Of a stretch of 64,000 nucleotides of DNA, positions 1 to 11,790 are shown in pieces. Location of the stretch: positions 122,522 to 186,521 of the forward strand of contig CALNVZ010000181.1 in NCBI GenBank assembly GCA_940671915.1, in the 5' to 3' direction. The position numbers and the translations under genes were made by a program. The notes under the pieces are model-generated. The model was given only the letters and a program-made list of their open reading frames with translations. It had not been told where the DNA came from and made no database searches. The stretch's first letter is position 1. The number at the start of each line of letters is the position of its first letter. Source of the DNA: Paracentrotus lividus. Lineage: Eukaryota > Echinodermata > Echinoidea > Camarodonta > Echinidae.

Positions 1-120
1 CGGTGTTTCTTTCATTCCCCTCGACCCTTCTTATTACAGCATTTCACCGAAATTGATAAATGCTTCGGCGACAATTCGGCCTCTGCAAAAATATAAACCT
101 GCTTCCGCCCCCATATGGGG

Positions 121-535
121 CCTGATAAAGTTTCTTTTGCTTCTTATTAGTTCTTTCTTTCTTTCTTTTACATTTTAAAGATTATTATTTATTTATTCAT
201 TTTTTATTTTTTGTGTTTATTCTTTTATTTTCTTATTTTTATTATTTTTTTATATTATTATTATTATATTATTTATTATTTATTTTATTTTTTATTTATT
301 TTAAATTATTATTTATTATTTATTATTATATTCTATATTATTATTATTACTTTTTTTTTTGCGGGGGGGGGGTGCTGAGGGTTATAGGCCTACCATTACC
401 CCCCCCCCAACTCCTCCCTCGCATAGATCTGCTCCTGATTTTATTGGCTATTGGGAGTTTTATTCATTTGTTGTTGGGGAAGGTGATCATTTTCATCGAT
501 CTCGTCATTTTTTTATTTTTTTAATAAAATGCATC
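121..535. repeat. AT-rich low-complexity tract with homopolymers
   Basis: Long runs of T/A built from TTAT, TATT and ATT words fill about 170-360. A G run follows near 361-371 and a C run near 400-409. Open frames here translate to F/Y/L/I-only strings and are composition artefacts. No gene is seen. Confidence 0.8.
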
Positions 536-539
536 GAAA

Positions 540-1575
540 AGGGGGGGGTGGGGCAGAAGTGTACGTAAGATTTTGTTGCGTCCCTTTGGCGTAACCTAAA
601 AATTTCGCCGGGGGGGGGGGTGGAGCAATAAAGTACATAAATTTTTTTTACGTACCATTTCGTAACCTAGAGGCTTGCCCTTGGGAGGGGGACACTGCAT
701 GAGCAAAAGTATACGTAATTTTTTCCGCGTAGCCTACCCTTGGCGTAACCTAGAGTTTGCCCCTGGGAGGGGGACGATGGAAAGGGTACGTATTTTTTTT
801 TCTGCGTGCCCTTGGCGTAACCCAAAAGTATTCTGTGGGGGGGAGGGTGGAGCGAAAGTCTACATAAATTTTTTTCGGCATACCCTTGGCTAACCCTAAA
901 GTTTTCCGGGGGGGGGGGGGGGGGGGGAGCGTAACGTGGCGTAACCTAGAAGTTTGCCCTGGGAGGGGGACGCTGGCAAAAGTTTATGACTTTTTTTCTG
1001 CGTACCCTTGGCGTAACCTGAAAGTATTCAGGGGGGTGGAGCAAAAGTCTACGTAAATTTTTTTTTCGCGTACCCTTGGCGTAACCTAGAGGTTTGCCCC
1101 TGGGGAAGGGGACGATGTGCAAAAAGTGTATGTAATTTTTTTCGCGTAGGCCTACCCTTGGCGTAACTGAGAGGTTTGCCCCTGGGAGGGGAGATGGGCA
1201 AAAGTGTAGGCCTACGTAATATTTTTTCCGAGTACCCTTGCGTAACCTAAAACTATTCCCCGGGGGGGGGGTGGAAGCAATAGTGCAAGTTAATTTTCTT
1301 CGCGTACCCTTAGCGTAACCTAAAGGTTTGCCCCTGGGGAGGGGGACATGGGCAAAAGTGTACGTAATTTTTTTCCGCGTAGGCCTACCTTGGCGTAACT
1401 GAGAGGTTGCCCCTGGGGAGGGGGATGATGGCAAAAGTTAGGCCTACGTAATATTTTTTCCGCGTACCCTTGGCGTAACCTAAAAACTATCCTGGGGGGT
1501 GGAGCATAAGTGTTTTTTTTTTCGCATACCTTAACGTAACCTAAATGTTTTACCCTGGCGTAACGGTCGATCTGC
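540..1575. repeat. G-rich minisatellite block A, unit about 70-80 bp
   Basis: Roughly a dozen imperfect units each carry, in order, a GTACGTAA-like word, a T run, CCGCGTAGGCCTACCC or a shortened form, TTGGCGTAACCTA, GTTTGCCCCTGGG and a G run. G runs reach about 20 bases near 907-927. Unit length varies mainly through the T and G runs. The minus strand shows long proline- and arginine-rich open frames across it that follow the unit, not a gene. The same unit returns at 3,360-3,880 and 4,250-4,760. G-quadruplex formation is plausible on the plus strand. Confidence 0.85.
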
Positions 1576-1589
1576 CCCTTCCCCATACA

Positions 1590-2640
1590 ATTGTATAATA
1601 TCACCACTATTTTGCTTTTACTATTTGTATGAAGAAAAAATTTCAACTGAATGAAAATCAAACCATAATAAACAAAAATCTTAAGACTTGATTTGAAAGT
1701 TAAAATTTGATGGGATCCTCGATCGTGGGAAAGGGAAGAAAATATTTTATTTTATTTTTTCTGATGGTAGTGATTCTAAATTCATTCAAAACCTATTTTC
1801 CTTGAGGTTATACTACATAGAAATATACGCACAAATCATTTCAGAAGAAAGAAATAAATTTAACACAAATAAGCCAAAGGTAACGGAATGCTGGAATTAT
1901 ATACCCTGTGCTGTCACGCAACACCATCCAGCTCAGCTTATTGCTCAGCTCACTCAGCTCACTCATTCACATTCAGTCACGTTCAGTTCAATACGACTAT
2001 GTATGGAGGATCGGCGAATTCATGTAAATTTCTATTTTTAATATAAAACATAAAATTGATACCTGATGACTGTTTTTGCAGCAAAGATAGTAGATGGAGA
2101 TGATTTTACGATGTTTATTTTGCTTCTAATCCAGTTTTTAAGTGCATTTTTTTTATAACGCCGTAAATGACAGAAATCGAGTCGAGAAAACAAAATCGTC
2201 TCGATCCTCCTCAGTTTCACATCGACCTAAAATAACTCAGCATGGTATGTTAACTCGGAGCTGCCGTGTCAACAGAAAATACGCCGATGATGTCAGTAGG
2301 ACATGATGCTTACATGCAGGGCGATGTTGTGTAGGCAAGAGTAATGAGGAGGTGATGGTCGGTACCGTAGACGCCAGTTCGGTTCGAGATGACGTCACGC
2401 TCAATTGTCGTCTGTTTCGTTCGACGTCGGACTTCAACACGCAAGTCACGGGGATTTTTCGTCGAGGAAATCGAGGATCACCTGCACGTCCGGCGTCGTG
2501 GTGGGCTGAGAATGCGACGACACGGTGACGGGCGGCCGACCCGACCCGTGGCTTAAAGCGGGGCCTCGGCGAGGCGAATCCAAGGAGGAGATGCAGTCTC
2601 GTTGGCCCTCCCGTGCAAAGTCTATGGAAGACCACACACG
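1590..2640. repeat. Dispersed repeat R1, copy 1
   Basis: This segment aligns by eye with 4,995-5,985. Shared landmarks in the same order are TTTGTATGAAGAAAAA, GGGATCCTCG, TTTTTCTGATGGT, a CTCACTCA-rich stretch and, near the end, GACACGGTGACGGGCGGCC followed by GGGGCCTCGGCGAGGCG. The copies differ by many substitutions and indels, so the duplication is old. No convincing coding frame is present. The GC-rich 3' part (about 2,400-2,640) contrasts with the AT-rich 5' part. Confidence 0.7.
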
Positions 2641-2666
2641 ACGTTTTTGAGTATTCTTATATAGAC

Positions 2667-2704
2667 TAGCTGCGCCCGGCGCTACGCGCCGGGGCAGCTA
2701 GCAG
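2667..2704. other. GC-rich hairpin (imperfect palindrome)
   Basis: CTAGCTGC and CAGCTAG flank GC-rich arms around a TAC loop, giving a stem of about 16 bp with one bulge. It may be a structural end of a mobile element, but no second end was found. Confidence 0.5.
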
Positions 2705-3140
2705 GTCCACCCCCTGATCGTTTGAATAAAGTTTTCTTCCATGCCCAGTTTGCGGCCCCTCCCCCATTTATGGGCCAGATAAAGATTTCTTTACGTTCTT
2801 TCCCCCTTTCTCCCCCCCTTTTTTTTTTGGGGGGGGGGTTATTTTATTAATAATTCTAAGAATAAATGGCTAATTTTTTTATTTATTTATTTTTCTTCAA
2901 TTACACCTCATTTCGCTAAAGTACGTAAGCATACCTCGTGTACGTATCCATGGCAATTCAAGAGGTGTGCTTTTCTGTTGTTCTGGAGGGGGGGGGGCAC
3001 AAATTTGCAAGGCCTTGTTTTTATTAGATTGATACCGAAATCCGAAAAAATCTTTGCTGCCACTCGGTATGATAAAGAATATGGTTAGCATATTGAGAGG
3101 TTGCAGGGGCCATGGACCTTTTCTTTAGGGGGGCTATTTT

Positions 3141-4034
3141 CAATATTTTTAGAATTCCAATAAGGACAAAAAATGGGAATAATAATCTTTATTTCTATTT
3201 TTATTTATATTTTTTTGAGCATTAGAAATTCTTCTATTTATTTTATTTTTTTTGTTGGGGGGGGGGGAGCAAAATTCAAAGGGAAGAAAAAGAATGTGCC
3301 TCTTTGTTTGGAGGAGGGCTATTTATTTATTTTTTTTTGGGGGGGGGGGGCTAAAGTGAACGTAAAGTTATTTTTTTCCCGCTACCCTTGATGAACCTAA
3401 AGGTTTGCCCCGGGGAAGGGGGGGGGGAAGTGTACGTAAAATTTTTTGCCGTGTACCGTTGGCGTAACCTACAGGTTTGCCCTGGGGGAGGCATGTGCAA
3501 AGGAGTACATAATTTATTTTTCCATGTACACATGGCGTAACCTTAAAGTATGCCCTGGGGGAGGGGGGTGGAGCAAAAGTGTACGTAATTTTTTGTTGTC
3601 GCGTACCCTTAACGTACCCTTGGCGTAACCTGAAGTTTTGCCCTGGGGTAAGGGGGGGGGTGATGATGCAAAAGTGTACGTAAAATTTTTTGTTGCGTAC
3701 CGGTTTGGCGTAGGCTGGGGTGGGGCAAAAGTGTAGGCCTACGTAAAGATTTTTTTTTTGCGTACCCTTGGCGTAACCCACAGGTTTGCCCGGGGTGGGG
3801 GAGGGCGGGGGGGAAGTGTACGTATTTTTTGCGTATGGCCTACCCTTACTTGGCTTAACCGTAAAAGGTCTGCCCCACCCCCCCCCCACCCAAAAATTAT
3901 AATTTTATCACTCTATTATTGCTGCCCGAAATATTGTATTATTTGTATGAGCAGCTGGATGAAAATGGTTGTAATTTTTCTATTTATTGAAAACCTATTT
4001 TCTGTGAAGAAAGAATCAATCAATGAAGACACAC
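3141..4034. repeat. Tandem duplication unit 1 (0.89 kb) containing minisatellite block B
   Basis: The unit opens with an AGAATTCCAATAAGGACAAA word, runs through an AT-rich leader and a G run, then several of the 70-80 bp G-rich minisatellite units (about 3,360-3,880), and closes with GAAGAAAGAATCAATCAATG. The next unit starts immediately with the same opening word, so the two are in direct tandem. Apparent open frames are repeat artefacts. Confidence 0.8.
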
Positions 4035-4920
4035 AAATATTTTAGAATTCCAATAAGGACAAACAATGGGAATAACAATCTTTATTTCTATTTTATTTAT
4101 ATTTTTAAGCATAGAAATTCTTCTGTTTATTTATTTTTTTTTTGGTTGGGGGGGGGAGCAAAATTCAAGGGGCAGAAAAAGAATGTGCCTCTTTGTTTGG
4201 AGGAGGGCTATTTATTTAATTTTTTTTTGGGGGGGCTAAAGTGAACGTAAAGTATTTTTTTCCGCGTACCCTTGATGAACCTAAAGGTTTGGCCCGGGGG
4301 GAAGGGGGGGAGCCGGGAAAGTGTACGTAAAATTTTTTGCCGCGTACCGTTGGCGTAACCTACAGGTTTGCTCTGGGGAGGCATGTGCAAAGGAGTACAT
4401 AATTTATTTTTTCCATGTACACATGGCGTAACCTTAAAGTATGCCCCGGGAGGGGGTGGAGCAAAAGTGTACGTAAATATTTTGTTGTCGCGTACCCCAA
4501 GCGTACCCTTGGCTTAACCTGAAGGTTTGCCCTGGGTAAGGGGGGGGGATGATGCAAAAGTGTACGTAAAATTTTTGTTGCGTACCGGTTTGTCGTAGGC
4601 TGGGGGTGGTGCAAAAGTTTAGGCCTGCGTAAAGATTTTTTTTTTGCGTACCCTTGCGTAACCCACAGGTTTGCCCGGGGTGGGGGGGGGGGAGTGTACG
4701 TAATTTTTTTGCGTATGGCCTACCCTTACTTGGCTTAACCGTAAAAGGTCTGCCCCCCCCCACCCAAAAATTATAATTTTTATCACTCTATTATTTTGCT
4801 GCCCGAAATATTTTTATTATTTGTATGAGCAGCCGGATGAAAATGGTTGTAATTTTCTATTTATTGAAAAACATATTTTCTGTGAAGAAAGAAATCAATC
4901 AATGGAAGACACACAAATTA
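4035..4920. repeat. Tandem duplication unit 2 (0.89 kb) containing minisatellite block C
   Basis: Direct repeat of 3,141-4,034 with the same internal order. Differences are concentrated in G, T and C homopolymer lengths, plus scattered substitutions. The minisatellite part is about 4,250-4,760. Confidence 0.8.
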
Positions 4921-4994
4921 AATAATAGATCTAAGTTATAGGCCTAAATTCTTGATTATGCACTCAAGGTAGCTTTCTCACTCACTCACACCAA

Positions 4995-5985
4995 CCTTTT
5001 GATTTAACAATTTGTATGAAGAAAAATTTCAACGGGAGGAAAATTAACCATATAAAACCTAAATCTCATGACTTGATTTGCAAGTCAAATTCGCTGGGAT
5101 CCTCGTGGAAAGGGGAAAAATATTTGTATTTTAGTTTTTCTGATGGTTGTGATTCTAAATTTATTCAAAAGCTTTTTTCTGTGAGGTATAATAACGACAT
5201 ACAAATACTTGACAAATCCACTTCATAAGAAAGAAATCAATTTACCTCGTTGCAGCATGTCGTCGCTCGGCTCGCACCGCCGCTCAGATCACTCGCTCAC
5301 TCACTCAGCCATTCACTGTCATGTCAGTGTCATTGCAATAATTGTAACGTTAGGATCGCTGAATCTACGTAATTTTTACCTTTTTAAACATTAACAGGAA
5401 CATTGATGCCTGATGACTCTCTTTTGCAAAGAGAGTTGATGACATGACTTTCCGATGGTTTTAAATGCCTATTGTAGTTTTAAAGTCCCTTTTTTGCGCG
5501 TGTGGTGATGATTTCGATTTTACCTAATTGCACGTGTAATGTGTCAACACAAAGAGCTTCGATGTACAGTAATTCTCTACCTTGCAGTCGTTGTGGGGAT
5601 TGTTTCTCGCACACGACGTACATGGATTGCGGAGTAGTGAGGCAATGGTCACGGTAAAAACGTTGATCCTCACCGCGTGATTCTTCCGTGCATGTGAGTT
5701 CTGTGCGAGAGGGACTGATGGCTATTGCGAAATTTTCGCAGGGAGGTCAAATGGCTCATGGCACTGCCCACTGCACGCCGTCTTGGGCCATGTGCCTATG
5801 GTGGCTGTTTTCAAAGTTGATTTTACCCCCTCCGGGCCTGTCTTCTCGGGTTTAAAGGACATCGCCGTCGAATCGGAAGTCGATGCGGGCTGAAAATGCG
5901 GCGACACGGTGACGGGCGGCCGACCCGACCCGTGGGCCAAAACGGGGGCCTCGGCGAGGCGGATCGGAGGAGGAGATGCGGGTCA
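4995..5985. repeat. Dispersed repeat R1, copy 2
   Basis: Counterpart of 1,590-2,640 in the same orientation. Its 3' GC-rich end (from about 5,890) is also the start of the tandem 0.54 kb duplication that follows. Confidence 0.7.
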
Positions 5986-6473
5986 ACCGATCGCCCCTTA
6001 GCCTATTCATGTATAGGATGGTATCAATATAGATGTGAGTCTATTTAGAGTATCCAGGATCAATTTCAATAGGAAACGAGTTCATATTCGGCTCACCCTA
6101 TCTTAAAGACATAAATGTGATATGTGCATCTAAAGTTGTGCTCTCAAGTATTAATACCCCTGACATTATTGAAGTTTTTTACGTCATGCTGTGTACTGAA
6201 TGTTTTTCGTCAAACTTTCTGGTAATTAGTGTGCTGCCAACAACTGAACAATTAAGAATTTTGGTTGTTTTTGAAAAATCTTGGTGTTCCAGAGGTATTG
6301 TGTTGCCATAACGAAACACAAGACAAAAAAAAGTTCCCCCTATTTCAGATATCAATAATTTTTTAACCAGGAGAGGATTTGAAAATATCTAATTATATGG
6401 CCATGTAGAGAATTTGATTAGCTACCATTGGAGCAAATTTTAGGAATGGTTGAACACAAAAATATAATTTTGA
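5935..6473. repeat. Tandem duplication D, first copy
   Basis: Begins at GGGCCAAAACGGGGGCCTCG and runs to a CACAAAAATATAATTTT word. It is nearly identical to 6,496-7,035, differing by a few one-base indels in homopolymers. The high identity implies a recent duplication or an assembly duplication. No gene is seen. Confidence 0.85.
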
Positions 6474-6495
6474 CAGTTCATCTCTCTCTTTTTTG

Positions 6496-7035
6496 GGCCA
6501 AAACGGGGGCCTCGGCGAGGCGGATCGGAGGAGGAGATGCGGGTCAACCGATCGCCCCTTAGCCTATTCATGTATAGGATGGTATCAATATAGATGTGGA
6601 GTCTATTTAGAGTTATCCAGGATCAATTTCAATAGGAAACGAGTTCATATTCGGCTCACCCTATCTTAAAGACATAAATGTGATATGTGCATCTAAAGTT
6701 GTGCTCTCAAGTATTAATACCCCTGACATTATTGAAGTTTTTTACGTCATGCTGTGTACTGAATGTTTTTCGTCAAACTTTCTGGTAATTAGTGTGCTGC
6801 CAACAACTGAACAATTAAGAATTTTTGGTTGTTTTTGAAAAATCTGGTGTTCCAGAGGTATTGTGTTGCCATAACGAAACACAAGACAAAAAAAAAGTTC
6901 CCCCTATTTCAGATATCAATAATTTTTTAACCAGGAGAGGATTTGAAAATATCTAATTATATGGCCATGTAGAGAATTTGATTAGCTACCATTGGAGCAA
7001 ATTTTAGGAATGGTTGAACACAAAAATATAATTTT
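6496..7035. repeat. Tandem duplication D, second copy
   Basis: Same content and orientation as 5,935-6,473, separated from it by about 22 bases rich in CTCTCT/TTTTTT. Its 3' part overlaps a dispersed repeat found in inverted orientation near 17,000-17,310. Confidence 0.85.
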
Positions 7036-7215
7036 TTGAAGTTCGCAAGCCTAAAATTACAACTTTGATTAAACGGTATCAGACCCATTTTCAGATTTTA
7101 AACATTTTACACATCAGAATGTACGCAAAGCGTGCTTCCAAACATACGGAAATGAAATTTGCGTCAAATTTCATTGTTGAATGAACATGCAGCAAAAAAT
7201 GCGCAAACTGCAATT
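6965..7215 (-). repeat. Dispersed repeat R2 (inverted relative to 16,997-17,310)
   Basis: The reverse complement matches 16,997-17,310. Shared words include TGAAATTTGACGCA, AAAATGTTTAAAATCTGAAAA, TTTTAGGCTTG and TTCAACCATT. It is non-coding and diverged. Confidence 0.65.
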
Positions 7216-8029
7216 TTTACTTCTTTGAAATTCAATTCTTTCAATTCAAAAATGTATTCATAAAAACATGTATCACAGCCAAAGGCTGAATAAAACATGT
7301 GTACAAGATGTAACAGTTAACATCACAATAGTTCATATTATAACATAAATTACTACTCATAATATCATAAATATCAATTAATGAAGGAGACCAATTATAG
7401 GCCTAACTAGAAATTGAATTCGTCATTGGGACGAATTAGGTGGTCTGTCTAAGAAATACATAAGAAATGAAAGAAGAAAGATGGAAGAAAGATTAAAACA
7501 AAGAAATACATAGGAGATGGTATAGAAAAGATGAAACAAAGAGGAAATGCACAGACGTGATAACTGATATGCGCACAGTTATCCTATATAGGGTTGTGTA
7601 CATAAGCCACTTAAAATTACATTTCAATTAATATAAAAAGCAAAATATACATTATTGGCTATTTTATGTGTGTTGTAGTGACCGAGGAAGACATTTACAT
7701 GAAGAAAAAAAAATGTGGACACACAGGACTCAAACCCATGGTCTCTTGATTACGGCAAGTTAAATAAGTCATGATTCCGAATTCTGATTTTAAAAAACAT
7801 AAGATATGTTCAGGAGAATTTCTTTGCCTACAACCTTTTAAAATTTCAGAGAAAATGAAGCAGAAATCACGGAGGGAATGCTCATTAAAGGTCGACATGC
7901 AGTTTTAAGTTTCAACCAAAAGTCCTCCCTAATAGAGATTACATGCAAAATGAGCAAAAAAGACATACCTTTATAAATTGTAATTTTTAACAATGATGCT
8001 TTAAACGAAAAATAAAGTTCATAATACAG
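7216..8029. other. Stretch without recognised gene
   Basis: AT-rich sequence with purine-rich patches (7,460-7,560). A minus-strand open frame at 7,695-7,898 has no recognisable family. A B-box-like 11-mer at 7,726-7,736 has no matching A box. Nothing else is supported. Confidence 0.5.
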
Positions 8030-8440
8030 AAAGAATATATCATCAGCTATAACATATTGAAATTTGGGCGAAAATTGACCAATATTTACAGAGTTACAAA
8101 TAAATTTGCATAATTTTATGACGTCACAAAAGCAAAATTGAAATTTTGAGTTTCAACACCATTTTGATGATGTCATGATATAATTGAGGATCAAATGAGA
8201 CATGAAATGACATCTATGATTCATACTCTATCAAGATATGCAAAAGAAATTGGAGGTTTCCGTTCGTTCTGAAGAGCTACAGCGAATTTTCAATAGGCAT
8301 GTTTTTGCCCATATTTAGCCTACAGTGAGAGTATGCGCGTGCGCATGCTGCAAACTTTGATGGAGGCTCATTTCTTTATTTGTAATCATAGAAAGCTGAT
8401 CAAGGTATCAAATTACTCAGAATTATATTATCAATGCATA
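8030..8440. repeat. Dispersed repeat R3, left part
   Basis: Sequence around 8,100-8,230 resembles 51,530-51,640: both have AAAATTTTGAGTTT, then GATAATG/GATGATG, then ATGAGGTATGAAAT-like words. The 8,400-8,440 part resembles 50,650-50,700. The repeat continues at 9,291 after the foldback insertion. No coding content. Confidence 0.5.
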
Positions 8441-9288
8441 TACCGAGTGAGTCAAAAAAAAACTTTACACCTAGAAAAATGTCAATAAAAAGAAAACTAA
8501 TTTATAAACCCTAAATTATTTTACATATTCTGAAAGAGTAACTCCTCCTGCATCTTCTGGTACCATTTTTGTGTGGTATGTCTTTACGCTTGGATAAACA
8601 TGACGCATTGTTTGCGAACATGTCAATTTCGAATTGTGCCAGAATGGGAGTAAAATCAAAACAACAAAAAGCTAGAAAAAAGCAACTTCATCCTTATTGA
8701 AATAGCATAACTTTTTAACGAAAATGTCTTCCGCTTAATAACTTGGCATGGATGTTGGTACACATATTGACTACATTTTGTATGAAAATGAGATTAATCT
8801 GTAGAGTCAGGCATGGGTGACCACACGTCAAAGACAAAATAATCACTTTTCAAAAGTATTAGGAGGCCTTTTTAGGTCTGTCAGTGGCAATTTGCTCTTT
8901 AATGTGTACATATTCGCGCATTACTTCACGAGTTAATCTAATTTTCATACAAAATGTAGTCAATACGTGTAACAACATCCATGCCAAGTTATTAAGCGGA
9001 AGGCAATGTCGTTAAAAAGTTATGCTATTTTAATCAGGATGAAGTTGCCTTTCTCTAGCTTTTTATTGTTTTGATTTTACTCCCATTCTGGCACAATTCG
9101 AAATTGACATGTTCACAAGCAATGCGTCGTGTTCATCCAAGCGTAAAGATATACCACACAAAAATGGTACCAGAAAATGGGGGAGGAGTTACTCTTTCGG
9201 AATATGTAAAATAATTTGGGGTTTATAAACTGGTTTTCTTTTTATTGACATTTTTCTAGGTGTAAAGTTTTTTTTTACTCACTCGGTA
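8441..9288. mobile_element. Foldback MITE with about 360 bp inverted arms, TA target site
   Basis: The arms (8,441-8,800 and 8,932-9,288) are near-perfect reverse complements, starting TACCGAGTGAGT and ending ACTCACTCGGTA. The loop is about 130 bp. The element is flanked by TA on both sides (8,439-8,440; 9,289-9,290), the target choice of Tc1/mariner-type transposases. There is no transposase frame, so it would be non-autonomous. It interrupts repeat R3: sequence on the two sides aligns continuously with 50,650-50,840. One arm recurs alone at 19,163-19,424. Confidence 0.85.
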
Positions 9289-9290
9289 TA

Positions 9291-9412
9291 TAAAAGAAAC
9301 AGCAATTCTATATTGCATAAGGGCGTTACGCGGGAAAACGCAAATTTTTGAAATGCTCATAATGACCTGAAACGTACTCTTATTCGGCCAAAAACGGATT
9401 TTGAGCATTTTT
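9291..9412. repeat. Dispersed repeat R3, right part
   Basis: Continues R3 after the foldback insertion. The words GAAATGCT, ATGACCTGAAAC and GGATTTTGAGCATTTTT match 50,757-50,836, where the same stretch is uninterrupted. It ends where the minus-strand LINE 3' end begins. Confidence 0.6.
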
Positions 9413-10791
9413 TTTCGATTCAATACAATTTCAGTTTTATTGACATCAAAAGATATAACAAAAGTCCAAGGACTAAGAATGTCATAGGTTAGGAAGGATA
9501 GAGAAAGAGAAGCATTAAAGAGGGGAGATATGAAGATATAAAAAGATCTAAATGAGAAAACGGCAGAAGAGAGAGAGAAAAGAAAGAGAGAAGGGAAAAG
9601 TAGAAGGAAGAAGAGCGTAGAGGTTATTATTGTACAATATGAAGATATTTCATAGGTATTAATCCTTTGTAGAGTAGCAAAAGCATTGGGTCAATAAAAT
9701 TAGGTAAATAAGGAATAGAAGATGTACATTGTAATAAACCAAATAAGCAGATGGCAATATAAAGAATTAAAGACCTTAACCTTATTAACAATACATAGAT
9801 TAACAAATCAAATCATCAGATAGGCCTGCTTTGACCGATAATTAATTGATCAATAAATTCATCTAGTTCTGGGAATTAAGTAAGTCAATGAGGTACGGTA
9901 GGGGACTATTTCGGAATCGCTGGGTCTTACATTTGAATTGGTCAAAGTTAGGGACTTTCCTTAGTGAAATTTGTAGCCGCTTAGGGGGAGGGAGCCAGTC
10001 TTTACAATTTGGGTGGATTGTCAGTGATTTTGCAAATTTGAGGGAAAGACTTTTCCTCCTAGATTCCAAAGTTTCCAGATCAATTCTTTGGCAAGCTTCT
10101 TGGTAAGATGTGTAGTTACGTCCTTATATTATTTTGCAGACTCTTTTTTGTACTCTCTCAAGGTCTGCAATTTGCTGTTTGGTTAGGGCTCCATTAAATA
10201 CTCGTGTACAATATTCTAGAAGAGGGCATCCAACAAAGACGGTTTTCAAGTTTTCTACAGGCATACCATATTGCTTGAGCAGTCAAAACATATATAATTT
10301 CTTGTTACACTTCTTTAGAATTTCACCTACATGACTGTCCCATTTCAAATTTGACTGTATTATAACTCCAAGTATCTTAGCGGAAGGGACAAAAGCCTGT
10401 ACAGAATCACCAATATATAGGTCATTGCGGATAGGAGGCGTTTTCATAAAGGTTACATCCATACCAAAGCATTTTGAAGGATTCAGCTTCATATGATGAT
10501 TGGACGACCAACTTCACAATTCATCAAGACATTCTTGCATTTTTGGAGGTGATGATATAACTCTACACTCTACCAGGGTTAGGTCATCTACATATTTGAA
10601 ATATGGGATGGTGGAAGAATGACACGCGTTGTTGATCATAATAAAAAATAGTAAGGGTCCTAGTTTTGTACCCTGTGGTACTCCGGCGTTGTTATTCATG
10701 CATTGTGATATTTTACCCTGATACTTAACACACTGCCTGCAGCAGTCTAGGAAACTAACAATCCATTGAATGAGACATGGTCGAACATTAA
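9413..10791 (-). pseudogene. L2/CR1-like LINE: RT C-terminal half and 3' end (split from 15,166-15,950)
   Basis: Read on the minus strand, this contains the reverse transcriptase blocks GVPQGTKLGPLLF, YFKYVDDLTLVE (catalytic YVDD, from the 10,514-10,699 frame) and AKILGVIIQSNLKWDSHV (10,283-10,492). A C-terminal domain follows, ending near 9,863. Several stops and frameshifts separate the blocks, so it is not functional. The 3' end near 9,413 has AATAAA followed by a short A run, as expected for a LINE tail. The upstream half of the same RT lies at 15,166-15,950, because a TTAA-flanked element (10,792-15,165) interrupts it. Confidence 0.85.
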
Positions 10792-11790
10792 AGGTTTACT
10801 AAATTAAGAAAACAAATTGGGCTTATTCAGCGGATAATTACCTTCTAAAAACGAAAGTGAAAATTGTTTTTCATAATAAAGTCTCAATTTGACGAAAAAT
10901 GTGAAAAACTATAGGCTTTGGTGACATTCCTGAAACCCTGTGAGCTGATTGGTTCCTTAGCGGAATGACGTATTAAAAGTAAGACCCTAAAACACACGGA
11001 GACTGGCATAATGCGTGTATGTACACGAAACGCAATATTGGACTCCTTTTTGCCAGAGAAAACTAACGAAAATTGAAGAAGAATGAATGTAGATTTAGTG
11101 TACGAAAGTCTTAAGAACTATCTGTCACACATCATCAGTGAACAATTTTGCGCCAAAATATTCAAATCTTGCGTAATTTTATCATTCTTCTACCAAACAT
11201 CCTCGTCTGTCTTTCTGTGCTTTGCATTATCGTAAACGCATTAACAGTCGTTTTGGGTGTCCCTGTAAGTTTAGTGCACTATATTGTTGTACCTCAAATG
11301 AACATAACGACTGCTATTATGGACTAGGAGTTTATGTGTGTGTAGACCACAAGGGGTATGTAACTCTATGGTGTAGACCGCAAAGCTATGAGCTGATACG
11401 GGCAGCTATGAGGTCGTATGTGTATTTAGTATATACGCACACGATGTACTCCTGGGACAATATCTGCCCCCATCAGCATATTTCTGCAGCATGCGAATAC
11501 ACATCTCACTCACAGACTGTAGTACATGTACAGAGTCTGATCTCGTCTCGTGTATACATTGCACGGAATATTCACCTGTGGGATATTGCATAACTGTCCT
11601 GCCTTCGCTCTATGCATCTATAGGGGAGACCGGGGACAAATGTAACACGGGGCAATTGTAACAGAGGCTCCCATTCCTAGCAGAAACACGCTATAAACTC
11701 TAAATTTGTAGAGAACATGCGCATTTAATCGCTCCACATGCTGTATGAGTGTTAGCAGATTTAACGGTTCGTGGAACTTTCTACAGCGGA

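Noticed and set aside
213..524. 103-codon plus-strand frame
   Set aside because: Composed of F/Y/L/I from AT-rich low-complexity DNA, with no domain.
946..1661. Long minus-strand P/R-rich frames
   Set aside because: They translate the G-rich minisatellite and shift with unit length.
2667..2704. Helitron 3' end
   Set aside because: The hairpin and a nearby CTAG are suggestive, but no matching 5' end or Rep/helicase remnant was seen.
7695..7898. 67-codon minus-strand frame and a possible tRNA-like B box (7,726-7,736) before a T run
   Set aside because: No A box at the right distance, no cloverleaf arms, and no protein family.
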